A DNA stretch of 64,000 nt, taken from Bufo bufo (taxonomy: Eukaryota; Chordata; Amphibia; Anura; Bufonidae). The stretch is from the NCBI RefSeq assembly GCF_905171765.1, contig NC_053391.1, positions 658,146,250-658,210,249 on the forward strand. Reading direction: 5' to 3'. Below, piece after piece: positions 22,904 through 35,276 of this stretch (the first letter of the stretch is position 1; every line of letters starts with the position of its first letter). The notes beneath the pieces are model-generated. The model was given only the letters and a program-made list of their open reading frames with translations. It was not told the DNA's origin and ran no database searches. The position numbers and the translations under genes are program-made.

Positions 22904-23517
22904 TTAAGCACTCTTGGGTGTAATACATCTGGACCCGGAGTTCACAATTGCCTTATTTAACTTATCTTGGACCATATCTACAGTTAGCCAATTGAGTATA
23001 TTACTGGATGTACAATTGAGTATATTACTGGATGTACTAACAGCCCCAGCACCACAGATATCAGCTCCTTTCTCTTCTTTGTATATACAGAGCTAAAAAA
23101 AGCATTTAGTAACTCTGCCTTTTCCTTATCTTCAGTGACTAACCCCCCTTTAACATTATTTATCCTACCTGCTTGGACCTTGGTTTTGTAGCATTTATAT
23201 ATTTAAAGAATTTTTTAGGGATTTGTTTTGCTCTCTTTTGCCACCTGCTGTTTGTTTTGTATTTTTGCAAATTTTATCATCTTTTTACAGATTTTATTAA
23301 GCCCTTTGTAAACTTCAAATGCCATAACTGACCCCTCAGATTTGTATCTTTTTTTTTGTCTTTTATTGCCCTTTTTACAGTAGCTGTAAGACATGGGGGG
23401 TTTCATTTTAGCCGTTTATACTTGTTACCTAAAGGAATAATTTTTTTTAGTGCAATTACTCAATGTGGATTTAAAGCTCTCCCATTTATCCTCAGTATTA
23501 TTATAGTAAGTAGCTGC

Positions 23518-24635
23518 ACCCAGTCTATGCTCTAATATGCTGCCCTCAACCCAGGGAAATTAGCCTTTTTAAAATTTAGTGTCTTTGCTCTGCCTGACAG
23601 AGTTTGCTTCTTATAGTTTAGGGGGAATATAATTATATTGTGGTCACTATTACCTAGTGTTTCTCGAACAGTAACATCCAACAGAGCATCGCCCCTAGTG
23701 GGAGCTTCTACAAACTGGCCCATAAAGTGGTCCTGCAGCAAGTTGAGGAATCTTCTCCCCTTTGCAGTTGAGGCAGAATCTTGACCCCAGTCAATGTCTG
23801 GGAAGTTAAAATCTCCCATTATGACCACTGTACCAGCCTGTGCCGCCCGCTCTATTTGGTTATACTGCTTCTATCTTCTCTGAGATGTTAGGGGGTCTAT
23901 AGATTACACCAAGTATTATTTTTTTCAGTTTTTATATCCCTTTGAAATTCCACCCATAAGGTTTCCACATCCTCACCTTCCGCACCCACAATTGCCTCTT
24001 TCACACTTGTCTTCAGATCACTCCTCACATACAGGCACACACCACCTACTAAGCAGCTACTTACTATAATAATACTGAGGATAAATGGGAGAGCTTTAAA
24101 TCCACATTGAGTAATTGCACTAAAAAAAATTATTCCTTTAGGTAACAAGTATAAACGGCTAAAATGAAACCCCCCATGTCTTACAGCTACTGTAAAAAGG
24201 GCAATAAAAGACAAAAAAAAGATACAAATCTGAGGGGTCAGTTATGGCATTTGAAGTTTACAAAGGGCTTAATAAAATCTGTAAAAAGATGATAAAATTT
24301 GCATTGACCCTATCTTTCCTAAATAGTGTAAAACCCTCAATATTAACAGCCCAGTCATGTGAAGAGTCCAACCATGTCTCAGCCACACCAACTACATCTA
24401 TGTGTTCTTCTAGTACCATAGCCTCCAGCTCCCCCATTTTGCTAGCTAAACTTCTGGCATTTGTGAAAATACATTTTAAATTACTATTATCTGTAAAGTA
24501 AATATCTGGGATTTTTGGGTTACCTTGGTTGATGTTTGTATGTAACAGGTTCGTGTTACCAGCAGCTCTATTTTTCATCAGTTTACAGTTCTGCCCAGTC
24601 TTCTCCCTACTTTTCTCACTAACCCCAGCCCCCAC
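23518..24635 (-). pseudogene. CR1 ORF2 endonuclease remnant
   Basis: The minus strand carries the apurinic-endonuclease-like domain of a CR1 ORF2. In order, it shows FTNARSLASKMGELEAMVLE (24520-24440), VGVAETWL, FRKDR (to about 24305), then GGVCLYVRSDL (about 24040), ETLWVEF, GDFNFPDIDW (near 23800) and GNSDHNIIIF (near 23640). The last holds the catalytic SDH motif. The APE endonuclease nicks target DNA for reverse transcription. The frame is broken by the inverted insert at 24053-24303 and by frameshifts near 23880. Confidence 0.85.
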
Positions 24636-24743
24636 TAAATCCCCACTGTCCCCTCCTATATCCCACTCTCTACACTATCTACCCCCTTATTAGTATGACC
24701 CCCCACCCTCCCCCAGATCCTAGTTTAAAAGCTCCTCCAGCCG

Positions 24744-24890
24744 TCAAAATATTTTTTCCCCCAGGGCAGTTGCACCCTCCCCATTAAGGTGCAGCCTGTC
24801 CCTACTGTAGAGCCTGTAACCGACCGAGAAGTCAGCCCAGTTCTCCATGAACCCAAACCTTTCCTTTCTGCACCAGCTTCTGAGCCACTT
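24744..24890 (-). pseudogene. CR1 ORF1 C-terminal esterase remnant
   Basis: The frame reads LNKWLRSWCRKERFGFMENW then ADFSVGYRLYSRDRLHLNGE and GATALGEKIF. This is the end of the SGNH hydrolase domain in CR1 ORF1. It sits just upstream (minus sense) of the ORF2 endonuclease, the expected order. The 5' side is cut by a TTAA MITE at 24893. Confidence 0.75.
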
Positions 24891-24892
24891 AT

Positions 24893-25208
24893 TTAAAGGG
24901 GTTGTCTCACATGGACAATGGGGGCATATCGCTAGGATATGCCACCGTAGTCTTATAGGTGCGGAACCCTGCAAGGTGGTGGCTGAAGGACTCCGGTCAG
25001 GCCACCACCAACCGGCCCCCTATAGAAGTGAATGGGAGCATACCGCGCATGCGTGGCCCCCGCTCCCATTCATTTCTATGGGGCCGACGGAAATAGCCAA
25101 GCCAGCTCTCGGCTATTTTTGCTGGCCCCATAGAAAATTAATGGAGTGTGGCTGCGCATACGCAGTGTGCCCTCCTTCACTTGCGGGGCTCCGTTCTCGA
25201 TATAGGTG
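24893..25208. repeat. TTAA-type MITE, left part
   Basis: TTAA at 24893-24896 is followed by AGGGGTTGTCTCACATGGAC. A hairpin ('gctcccattcat' and similar) lies near 25070. The matching right end is absent, so the copy is truncated near 25208. Confidence 0.5.
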
Positions 25209-26975
25209 ATATAGGTTAACTCCCTAAGCTCCCTATATCTCTGCATAGAGTTTTGGAAAGTGTTAAAGATGGGCATTCCCTTCCAACCAGAAAATCCACA
25301 ATTTCACAAGAGTTTAATATTTTTTTTTGGTCTTTTTAGCGACAAACTTTAGCAGAAATTCTACTGTCACCAGATCCTACTGTGTAATGCTATAGAAAAA
25401 AAAAATCCCATAAAAGACAAAAACTTCTTCCTAATAATGAGTTTGATCCTGAGGATTCTAGTCCCATGTTACCTACGCCAGACGCTCTAGATTTTGTACA
25501 AACCTCCAGTTCATATCACTCAGTGTAATGTGTAACTATCAGTGTAATTTATCACTGCATTCGCATGGTTATAAAACTTGCATATTGACACATAATTAGT
25601 ATATTCTGAGTCTTCTGCATATTAATTGTTTGTAATGAGGCACATAAAGAAGACAGCCTTGCTCTAATGACGAGCTGAAACGACACAACATTTCATTTTG
25701 CATCGTCTTGTCCTGACAGTTGGGAACAGATGTACAGATGGCGAGCCCAAATAAAAAGCCTAGAAATGAAAAAGATGGAAAATCTTTACAATATTGGATG
25801 AAACTTGAATTACAATAACTAAGATGTGAAAGCTAAAAGGAAATTTGAACCCAACTGGTAATTGAAAACAGGGGCAAGCCAGGTGCCATTGTTCCCAACT
25901 GTCTCCAGTGTGCAAGCCACCATTTCCTGCAGAAGGTCATGTCACTGACAGCTGTTCATTTACACACAACATGCTCTGGGACTGAGATAGTTTCTATGTG
26001 TAGTAACATTGCTATAATCTGGCATAATGAGACCCGATGCTGGATTATCGGATATGCAGTATTGTATATCAAAGGGTAAAAATATTAGATTTTGCATATA
26101 CTGAAATCATCCTTTTAATAATTTGCTAACTATTGTCAGTCTTCTTCTCATGTTTGGCTAGTTTAGAAAGCCCATTTTCAAATGCCATACGACAGAAGGG
26201 TGGTCCCACTTATAGAGCACTCCTCCCTTTAAAGGACACGTTAATTCATTACATGGACAGCTTGTTAATAATAGAAATTGTGTAATGCTTCATTTCACCT
26301 GTGGTGGTGCTGTAGAGAAAATTAAATGTTTGCAGACGGATTTCCCCAGCGATCACAAGTGATCACAAGCAGCAGGCTTATCGTTGAGAAATCCTTCTAA
26401 CAAAAAAGGGATCTTTGAAAGTTGGAAACCCCATTAAATAGCAATTAAATATTAAATGTAGTAATCTTATGTTAATGTTAATCTCCTCATCTTGTGCACT
26501 GATACTTTTGTGTCTAGTATTAGAATTAAAACTATGAGAAAAATATTTAAAAAAATCTTCTAGATGTACCCCAGAATAGGAGCCATTTACACACTGTTTT
26601 TAATAACAAACTTCAGACCAGACCTGTCTTTGCCTGTGAGGCAAGTTGCTGGAGCAGAAGCCTTTCCCCTACTCTGTCTGCAACCGGAGACCTAAAATGA
26701 CAAACCCCGTCTCTAGCTGTCTGCACCGGGAAAGACTGGTAAATGGTGTGTAGGGGCCAATATGTGGGAGGAAGGCACTCTATATACATCATGGAGGTAA
26801 TCAATTATAGGAGTAATGGCTGCAGCCAAGAATGACTCGGGACAGTGGAACAGTTGGGCCAGGATCGGCAGGAGATTAAAATGTTGAGTTTTGTGAGGAA
26901 ACCCTGTTTCAAATATTTCTAATCCATATAATGAGTAATGGTAATTACAAGAGCCCTAACAAGTAGAGGTAAAGT
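25209..26975. other. intronic sequence, nothing recognised
   Basis: The short minus-strand frame at 25276-25076 might be a further piece of LINE ORF1, but no motif confirms it. The rest is AT-rich with no gene, tandem array or element end. Confidence 0.45.
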
Positions 26976-26977
26976 TT

Positions 26978-27035
26978 GAACTACAACACAACCCTGCCAA
27001 CTACAACACAACCCTGCCAACTACAACACAACCCT
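26978..27035. repeat. 20-bp minisatellite, left flank of an insertion
   Basis: About three copies of 'ctacaacacaaccctgccaa'. The same unit resumes at 30244-30290 in the same orientation, so the 3.1-kb block between them was inserted into this array. Confidence 0.8.
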
Positions 27036-30000
27036 AAACAACGAGAATAAACTGAGATTAAACAGGTATATCAAAAATAAATCCTGTATTGAATAAATAA
27101 TATATATAGACGAAGACGTGAGACAACAGATAAAAAATGGCTACATCTGAGGAGGCATATCAGCACAGGTGAAACATGAAGGGGAGGAATGGAGTACAAG
27201 AACGGAGGCAGAAAAAGAGAGTACAATGCCTCACTAAAATCAGCATGTACTTCTGTAACCACAATTACTTAGTATATGGGGGCAAAAAAAAATACTAAAA
27301 ATACTAAGGTGCAGGTGCATCCTTTGCACTTGCACCTTAGTATTTTTAGTGTTTTTTTTGCACACTGTGTATTTCTTCACCTGGCGTCCCTCAGTTCCAG
27401 CTGCGCTTGCGCCGGTATCGTCACTTCCGCCCTTCTGATTCACTTCCGCCAGTCCTTCGACGAAGTTCCCGATCACATGACTGGAAGTCTAAGGTGACGT
27501 ATTGTCACCTGATCATAGGTTACTATGTTACCGGACGCCAGGCTCTGATAATATACATACAGCTTCTGGAGAGAATCTTTCTGGGACGCAATGCGGGCGA
27601 TCCAGAGCACACCAGAGCATAACCATTCATTCCAGCATTTATTTTACCATATTATACATAAAGCACTGTAGTGCGGGAACTACTGTTGTCATTCAGGGTC
27701 CATTTTTATATTATATTACATTTCTTTTCTTTTCTGGGTGAATTACTGTTCGGCGTATCCACCATTCAATCTATAGCTGGTATATAGACCATAAGCTCCA
27801 GGGGGAGTCAACCCCCAGCCCCCATGGCCCTCCAGCCCTATAGTCACATTCATTCTTACGGGTTCTGGGGAATGGGGGGCTATACTCCAAAAATTGGATA
27901 AGCCTTCTCCCTTACCCCTTCTCCTTTTAATTTTTTGGATATACTGCCGTTTCATTATCCAGCTCAGTCACCATATCACTCCATTTTCATTACTATTAAT
28001 CCCTAGAATGACAGCAGCAGATTCCCTATTCACAGTCATCGGTCATTAGATCCATTTTCTCCGGTATACATCTGGATAGCATCACACTACCTTCCAGAAG
28101 CTCCCCTAATGGATTAAGTCACTCCACTAGTAAATATTTTATAGATTCCAGGTACGGTTCTCGCACGGCTGCATCTAAAAGTCAAGATAAAAATAGAAAA
28201 ATATACATAAAAAATGAGGATACATAAAAGTGAAATGATATGGTACATAGGCAAAAGGGGTCAAATTATATAAAAGGAAAACACACATATGGCTTTTGGC
28301 CAGATGTGTGGAGTACACATCCTGATTTAGGGTTCAGAAGAGAGAGCCTACCTTAAATTCCCTATTCAGGCCTTTTAGCTCCATGGTCCCTAATTCATAG
28401 ATCCACCGTAGCTCTTTCTTTTTTAATAGCTTCTCCCTATCACCACCTCTCCTCAACCTGGGAACACTATCTATTATCCTATATCTAAGCTGGGAAACAT
28501 TTATCTATGAAGATCTATGAATTAGAGACCATGGAGCCAAAAGGCCTGAATAGGGAATTTAAGGTAGGCTCACTCTTCTGAACCCTAAATCAGGATGTGT
28601 ACTCCACACATCTGGCCAAAAGCAATATGTGTGTTTTCCTTTTATATAATTTGACCCCTTTTGCCTATGTACCATATCATTTCACTTTTATGTATCCTCA
28701 TTTTTTATGTATATTTTTCTATTTTTATCTTGACTTTTAGATGCAGCCGTGCACGTGCTGTGCGAGAACCGTACCTGGAATCTATAAAATATTTACTAGT
28801 GGAGTGACTTAATCCATTAGGGGAGCTTCTGGAAGGTAGTGTGATGCTATCCAGATGTATACCGGAGAAAATGGATCTAATGACCGATGACTGTGAATAG
28901 GGAATCTGCTGCTGTCATTCTAGGGATTAATAGTAATGAAAATGGAGTGATATGGCGACTGAGCTGGATAATGAAACGGCAGTATATCCAAAAAATTTAA
29001 AGGAGAAGGGGTAAGGGAGAAGGCTTATCCAATTTTTGGAGTATAGCCCTCCATTCCCCAGAACCCGTAAGAATGAATGTGACTATAGGGCTGGAGGGCC
29101 ATGGGGGCTGGGGGTTGACTCCCCCTGGAGCTTATGGTCTATATACCAGCTATAGATTGAATGGTGGATACGCCGAACAGTAATTCACCCAGAAAAGAAA
29201 AGAAATGTAATATAATATAAAAATGGACCCTGAATGACAACAGTAGTTCCCGCACTACAGTGCTTTATGTATAATATGGTAAAATAAATGCTGGAATGAA
29301 TGGTTATGCTCTGGTGTGCTCTGGATCGCCCGCATTGCGTCCCAGAAAGATTCTCTCCAGAAGCTGTATGTATATTATTAGAGCCTGGCGTCCGGTAACA
29401 TAGTAACCTATGATCAGGTGACAATACGTCACCTTAGACTTTCAGTCATGTGATCGGGAACTCAGTCGAAGGACTGGCGGAAGTGAATCAGAAGGGCGGA
29501 AGTGACGATACCGGCGCAAGCGCAGCTGGAACTGAGGGACGCCAGGTGAAGAAATACACAGTGTGCTAATACACCGGAGCGATGTAGGTCCGGGGCGGGG
29601 CTGAAACAGCATGGAGGCACGGTAGGCAAAGACCTAATAACTGAACTGATGAGGATTTGTGTTTTGTATTGTATGTTTGAAACGGTATAATGTACATAGA
29701 GGGTTAAAAGGGCATGTCTAAACTGAGGCCAATGTGAGGACAAGGGGAGGTATTTATATGTTCACTGTACCACTGTTTTATTGTGCTTGATAAAGACCAC
29801 TTGGTCGAAACGTTGCCACAAGAGGTGAAATAAAAGAAATTGGGATTGAACCATCTGAGTGCCGCGGCTTCTTCATTTTTTGCTACTTATTACGGGAACC
29901 CTCAGACCGGGATCCAACGCTGCAGGCACCACCACGAATTGGAATACTGGGACTCCAGTGAGTAGTGCTGACCTAATATATATTTTTTCCTACCTCCTCA

Positions 30001-30117
30001 GATGTAGCCATCGTTTATCTGTTGTCTCACGTTCTCGTCTATATATGTTATTTATTCAATAAAGGATTTATTTTTGATGAAATACCCGTTTAATCTCAGT
30101 TTATTCTCGTTGTTTGG
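27036..30117. mobile_element. 3.1-kb interrupted palindrome, probably two inverted Penelope-like copies
   Basis: Inner arms 27366-28406 and 28508-29565 are close inverted copies around a spacer of about 100 bp. Outer tips 27036-27150 and 29990-30117 are inverted too ('aacaacgagaataaactgag'). The right arm has a unique stretch with 'gataaagaccacttggtcga' followed by 'aacgttg' and later 'gagtgccgcgg', which I associate with Penelope-like element tails. Polyadenylation-like 'aataaa' signals occur near 30058 and 30228. The insertion lies in the 20-bp minisatellite. No reverse transcriptase frame is present, and the family call is inference. Confidence 0.55.
29783..29816 (+). other. Hammerhead-like core in a Penelope-like tail
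   Basis: The order is TTGATAAA, then a perfect four-base stem GACC/GGTC with loop ACTT, then GAAAC and GTTG. This parallels the hammerhead ribozyme core CUGANGA - stem II - GAAA. The catalytic G after the variable position is A here, so I would not expect cleavage by this copy. Confidence 0.35.
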
Positions 30118-30243
30118 TATATCTATGTACACTGAGTGTGGTTTTACTTACTCTTTCCGGGTCTATTTAACATAGTACATCTAATTACCGTTTATGTGTA
30201 TGTCTATGTTTTGTGTAACCTACTTGTAATAAAACACAACCGA

Positions 30244-30290
30244 GCAAACTACAACACAACTCTGCCAACTACAACACATCCCTGCTCAAA
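30244..30290. repeat. 20-bp minisatellite, right flank
   Basis: About two copies of 'actacaacacaactctgcca', continuing the array interrupted at 27035. Confidence 0.7.
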
Positions 30291-32053
30291 GTGAAAATTG
30301 CAAAAGATGGGGAAAAAGAAGTGCTGAATGGGGCTTAGAAAACCCCTTTTCATACACCCTATTAGGCAATTCTGAGTGAAAGTGGTTGTTTCAAGTTTGC
30401 AAGTTATCCCCTCTCCACAGGATAGGGCATACCTGACTGATTGGGGATCTGACCCCTGGGATCCTCAGTACAGCTCTCACCTATTTCCGGTTGTCCTTTA
30501 GAAAATGAGTGAAGCACCTGGGCACATGCTCAATGTGTCTCTCCATCAGAGTGGAGGAACAATTATAAAGAGTCATTTGCTCTGTAGGACCTTGTCCTGC
30601 ACTATACAGACAATTCAACAGAATGGGGGAGATTTATCAAAACTGGTGCTAAGGAAAAGTGACTTAGTTGCCCATAGCAAACAGTCAGATTCCACCTTTC
30701 ATTTTTCAGAGATACTTTGAAAAAAGGATCAATCTGATTGGTTGCAATGGACAATTAAGCCACTTTTCCTTAGCACTAGTTTTGATAAATCTCCCTCTTA
30801 GTTTTTCCTGTGGTGACTTACAACCCAATTTCCTGCAAATTACAGCTGGTTTCTGGGGGTTCCAGATTATGATCAAAAACCCTACTAACAAGCAGGTTGA
30901 ACCCCCTTTAACTAGTGCTGTGTCTCCTTCAATTTGATGCTAGTTAGGGTCTAGTTGGGGTCTTGGTAGGCACATATCACAGAAACTAAAGTGTTTGCAT
31001 TTCCTAGCTTTATGTAATTACTTTCTATGGTGGAAATCACTGTTAATTTTGATAGGTACCTTTCAGTGCTTGCTCAGCTGATTCTACTAGGCTCCAGCAA
31101 AAGTCTCAGACTCTTAGTCTCAGTAGGGCAACATCTATTTTCTACTCTTTCTTCCTCTCTCAGTTGATTAGGCATAGCTCATATGAACTATCTTGTTACA
31201 TATTTCATACCTGACCTTCAAGAAACAATTTGAAGGTCCCAAAATACCATTGAGGAACGTCATGAAACCATAAAGATGCCAGAAGAGCTAAACTGATCAT
31301 TCACAAACGACCCCCCAGAGGGTGACTACATTGACAGGGCGTGTAAGAGGATTATTGATCACCTTTAATGCTTAAACATACCCAAAATGTTGCCGTTTGT
31401 TAGACATTGTGCCCCATCCCTACCTTTCGTCTGAATAATGTGATGGAAATTAGCATACCCAGTGCAGTCTATAATTTATCCAAGAGGAAAATGTAAATTG
31501 ACAGATACAGTGGAGCGAGCAGCCATTAAGCAACAAGTTTCTTCGTGTTGATGCTAATTTATTGCTAAAACTTCAAATTGCTCTCTAGGTTCTTCTTTAT
31601 GCAATGAAGAGTAAGCACAAACAGCAAATATCTAAGAGTATGCAAGGAGGAAAAAAGATATAAGACAATGCACTTAAAGGGAAAGTCTGGTAAATATTAA
31701 ATGATTCATTTGGGAGTAAAGGCATTTTTTTGGCCACAGTGGTCGGTGTTTAGTAGTTAAAGAGGCCTATAGCACGCTCTTAAGAAATCTCAATAGGGTA
31801 TAATAAGAGATTCAAAGTCACAGCGCCCCACATTCCCCCTGGAATCGAATCCACACAAGGAAAAGGGGACAAAATCCATGGAGATGACAGAAACTTGTAA
31901 ATCTTTGTTCGTCCATAAAAATAAAAATATATATTTTGACCCTCACAGGGACCTTTCTCTCTATCTTCAAGCATATACATGTGGTTTCTAACAGGGTACA
32001 ATAACAGTATAATATCAATAGAGTGTAAATAGAAGAACAAAACCCATTATATG
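30291..32053. other. intronic sequence with one small MITE
   Basis: Apart from the MITE at 30625-30799 I see no element or conserved frame here. Confidence 0.45.
30625..30799. mobile_element. Small MITE with 'ggggagatttatcaaaac' ends
   Basis: The left end GGGGGAGATTTATCAAAACT is mirrored by 'gttttgataaatctccctc' at the right end. The interior is also partly self-complementary ('aaggaaaagtg' against 'cacttttcctt'). It is 175 bp long and non-coding. Confidence 0.7.
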
Positions 32054-32057
32054 TTAA

Positions 32058-32563
32058 AGGAGTTGTCAGGGTTCAGAGCTGAACCCGGACATATTCCCGT
32101 TTCACCCAGGCAGCCCCCCTGATATGAACATTGGAGCATTTCATGCTCCGATGCTCTCCTTTGCCCTGCACTGAATCATGCAGGGCAAGGGCTTTTTTTT
32201 TTTATCTGGTGACGTACCGGGCTCTCCATGGATAATCTAGGTGGAGGCTTCAGCCCAGCAGTAAGCTTGGTGACGTCACCGGCACTAATGGGTGGACTTT
32301 AGCGCTGTCCTAGCCTATAAAACGGCTAGGGCAGCACTAAAACCTGCCCATCAGCGCCGGTGACGTCACCGGAAACACTGTTAGGCGGAAGCCCCTGACT
32401 AGCAGTGTAAAGATGTAAACTAAAAAAGCCCTTGACCTGTGCGATACAGTGCAGGGCAAGGGAGAGCATTGGAGCATGATATGCTTCAAAGCTTATATCA
32501 GAGGGGCTGCCTGGGTGAAAATGAGGATATGTTCGAGTTTAGTTTTGAACCCAGACAATCCCT
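32058..32563. mobile_element. TTAA-flanked palindromic MITE
   Basis: TTAA occurs at 32054-32057 and 32564-32567. The ends read AAGGAGTTGTCAGGGTTCAG and its near-complement. The arms share 'gcatttcatgctccgatgct', a 'ggtgacgtcaccgg' palindrome and a 'cctagcctataaaacggcta' hairpin. The same family occurs at 50338-50744 with the same internal order. Confidence 0.8.
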
Positions 32564-32810
32564 TTAAAAGAAACAAAAAAACTTACATTCTGTATAAAAA
32601 ATTTTTACACAGACCAGGAGATATCCAGTGGAATACTAACTCATTGCATATGTGCCTGAACTAGCCACTAGTAGTAGTTTATGCCTCCATCTCCTTAATA
32701 GCAGTGGTAAGCTGACAACTGCCAAAACAACCAGCTGCTCCCGCAGTTTGTAGTCAGAGAGGACATAACTAATCTGTCACAGAGATTTGTGATGCTATAC
32801 CATATACACT

Positions 32811-33250
32811 CTGGGGTACATTTATTAACCCCTATTCTCAAGAAAACTGGCGTCAAAAAGTGTTTGTGCGAAATCTCACAACTGGGGTTTAGACCCTCCA
32901 GCATAGGTTATACCAGAAAGCTACACCAGCTCCCTTACTGCCGTATATTTCCGTTTCAGTGCACAAACCTGCACAGATGTGCCAAATTTATTAAAAAAGG
33001 GTGCACTTCTAAATAGTTTTGGATAATCTGACACCAACAGGGGACATTTATCTTAATAAATGTTGCCCTTTATTTGTGATGTTATAAATATATTGCACCT
33101 GTCTTGATATATTCTGATATATTCTGCTCCTGTCTTGATATCCCCTGTGCTGCCGGAGGATGCGCCTAATTTATGACGAGGCGTGACAATTTTTTTTAAA
33201 AGTCACAGTTAAAATATCGCACCTGCGACTTGCGATAAATCTCTCCCAAT
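32811..33250. repeat. Possible MITE with 'acatttatta' ends
   Basis: The left part begins 'ggggtacatttattaa' and a right part ends in 'gataaatctctcccaatg'. An inner 'gggacatttatcttaataaa' suggests a second element end. Borders are uncertain. Confidence 0.35.
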
Positions 33251-33353
33251 GTGTCTATTATTGTGGAGATACACGGAAGGGAAAGGGCAAGAATTTGATT
33301 GGCACACCAATAATTAATTGGATCTATTTAGGCCTGGTTTATACCATTTTTAT

Positions 33354-33388
33354 GCTGGACAAAGACCCCTGTTGTGGGTCGAAACATT
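33354..33388 (+). other. Hammerhead-like core, Penelope-like tail remnant
   Basis: CTGGACAAA is followed by the stem GACCC (loop ctgttgt) GGGTC and then GAAACATT. The arrangement matches the motif at 29783 and 48591, but the conserved core bases are degenerate. The surroundings give no other Penelope-like sequence. Confidence 0.3.
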
Positions 33389-33430
33389 AGCATTATACAG
33401 TTCTTATTGATATCAATGGCCTATTTGTGA

Positions 33431-34529
33431 AATTGATGTAAAGTAAGTGCTTTTAGGGCATATGGACATCATACATGGTAGTCCCCAACTCATAATGGAC
33501 AGCCACTTTGTATGAGTGACTCTGATTTTGGCAGAAGTGAGCCGTCCTTCTATTAGAGGACCATTCATCTGAATGGCCACCACATCATACTACATATACC
33601 AGCAGGTTGTGGCTCTCCCAGGCATCAATTGATTGCTAGGTGTACCAAGAACGGGACCAGGAAGGATCATCTGCCATCCCCAGTGGTAACATTTCGAGAG
33701 GGATTGCCTCTAATAAGACAACTCCTTTAAAGACTAAAAGGATACATCCGATTACCTCTTTCCATGACTATCTCAAGATAAACCAGACGCATAAAAATAC
33801 CAAAGAAAACATTTATGAAGGTTGATGAATTCTGATCCAATAAAATCCCAGCTGCTTCTTTTATTTGTGGAGATAATTCACATTTGTAGCATGGCTGGCA
33901 GTTGATTCATTTACTCTTCAGAAATATTGATGATTCGCAACTTCTACGGTTTCTCCAGTGAAGCAATGAAAACATCATCCTCTCCGCTATGCTGTCCGCC
34001 GTCCACTGGCCTCATCCAGTGGGTGCCTGAAGGATTGTGCTGCATATTGATGCCTTCCACTGGTCTCGGGAATCATACTATAGTTCATCAGATCTCCAAG
34101 AGGGAGGTTAAATTACGTGTCATTTTATTTTGTAACAAAGTGATTCGGAAAACAGATGTGACGCTTCTAATCATGACTGGAATCCACACCGTTTGAAAGC
34201 TCCAATTTATTAGTGACTCACTTTCCTTCTACAATTCTACATAAAAATAATAAATTCTGGCTGCGTGTTCGAGATTCTGTAGTTTATGATGAGTTCATGC
34301 CAGGTAATGATTTATACATAAAGTAAATGAAACCTCACTGGAACTCTGATTCATACAAATGATAAAGGTGTTCCGTCACAGACATTTGTAGCATGTGCAG
34401 TACCCCAGAAGGACTACTGCAAAGGGTTAACTAAAGCTAGCAATGTTAATCCAATGTTACTGAGTTAAATATTGAGTTAACTGTTGTGAATTATTATGTT
34501 TTTGTACTCAATAGCAATGTATAAGGCAA
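33431..34529. other. intronic sequence, nothing recognised
   Basis: No conserved frame, array or element end was identified. Confidence 0.45.
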
Positions 34530-35003
34530 CCAGTAGAGAGGAGGGATTCTATTTGCAGATTCGGCGATTCGTTCCGAATCTCCGTTTTTTTAGGCACCAA
34601 ATTAAACTCAAATATTTTCTGGTTCAGTTCGGACAAATCTTGTAAAACGGCGCCTAGCGCATAAGCATTCAATAGTGTTCTGTCACCGCCAGGCAGGAGG
34701 AAATGACAGTCAGTTTCGGCCAAGAAATAACCACATTTTTATGCAGCAATGATAAAAGTAGATACAGCTACACCTGACACTGTATCAGACCAAGGGGATG
34801 GGTGAGGGAAAATGAAAAAATGTGCAAAAAATTAACAAAACAAGATAAAAATCTGTGTTTTAGAAGACTAGTGGGGGTTATATAACAATTTCCAGGGCAA
34901 TTGGAGCAACTCTGGTTCAGAACGAAAAGATTCGGACCCAAACTTTTTGAAAAATTTGGCAAATCAGAAACTAAACGAATCTTAGAAGATTCACTCATCT
35001 TTA
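34530..35003. repeat. Element with 'gattcactcatctttag' end
   Basis: The right end 'gaagattcactcatctttag' and the left part 'gattcggcgattcgttccga' resemble the 'gatgagcgaatc' family at 17321-18058. The left terminus is unclear. Confidence 0.4.
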
Positions 35004-35276
35004 GCAACCAGATGGTTAAAATATTGACAGACTGTTTAGATTGCCATGGTAATGGACCAGGTCTGTCCCCTGGTTAGTATAGTCCAGTCTGAGCAGAGCA
35101 AGAGACAATATCTGCATGTGCAAACTCCTGCTATTTATGTTTATACAAATTGATTCAAAAATCAAAAAGAGTGGCTCAAACCGCAATCCTATTCCAAGAG
35201 CAGCAGGTCTATGGTGAGGTAGGTTCCAGTTCACACTAAATCCAAAGTTATACAAAAAGGGACCGCACAGCTTGTA

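Larger units (their letters stand above)
22908..24892 (-). mobile_element. CR1 LINE fragment with an internal inverted copy
   Basis: In minus-strand sense this runs from the end of ORF1 (24890) through the ORF2 endonuclease and the linker to the start of the reverse transcriptase. It stops near 22908 at a TTAA MITE. Segment 24053-24303 is an inverted copy of 23266-23517 (about 251 bp, nearly identical), placed inside the endonuclease. The endonuclease sequence resumes on the far side. A 24-bp tandem duplication ('caattgagtatattactgga') lies at 22990-23037. The element is inactive. Confidence 0.85.

Noticed and set aside
23266..24303. Standard 5' inversion (twin priming) of CR1
   Set aside because: The original segment remains in place downstream, so this is a duplicated inverted insert and not a simple inversion.
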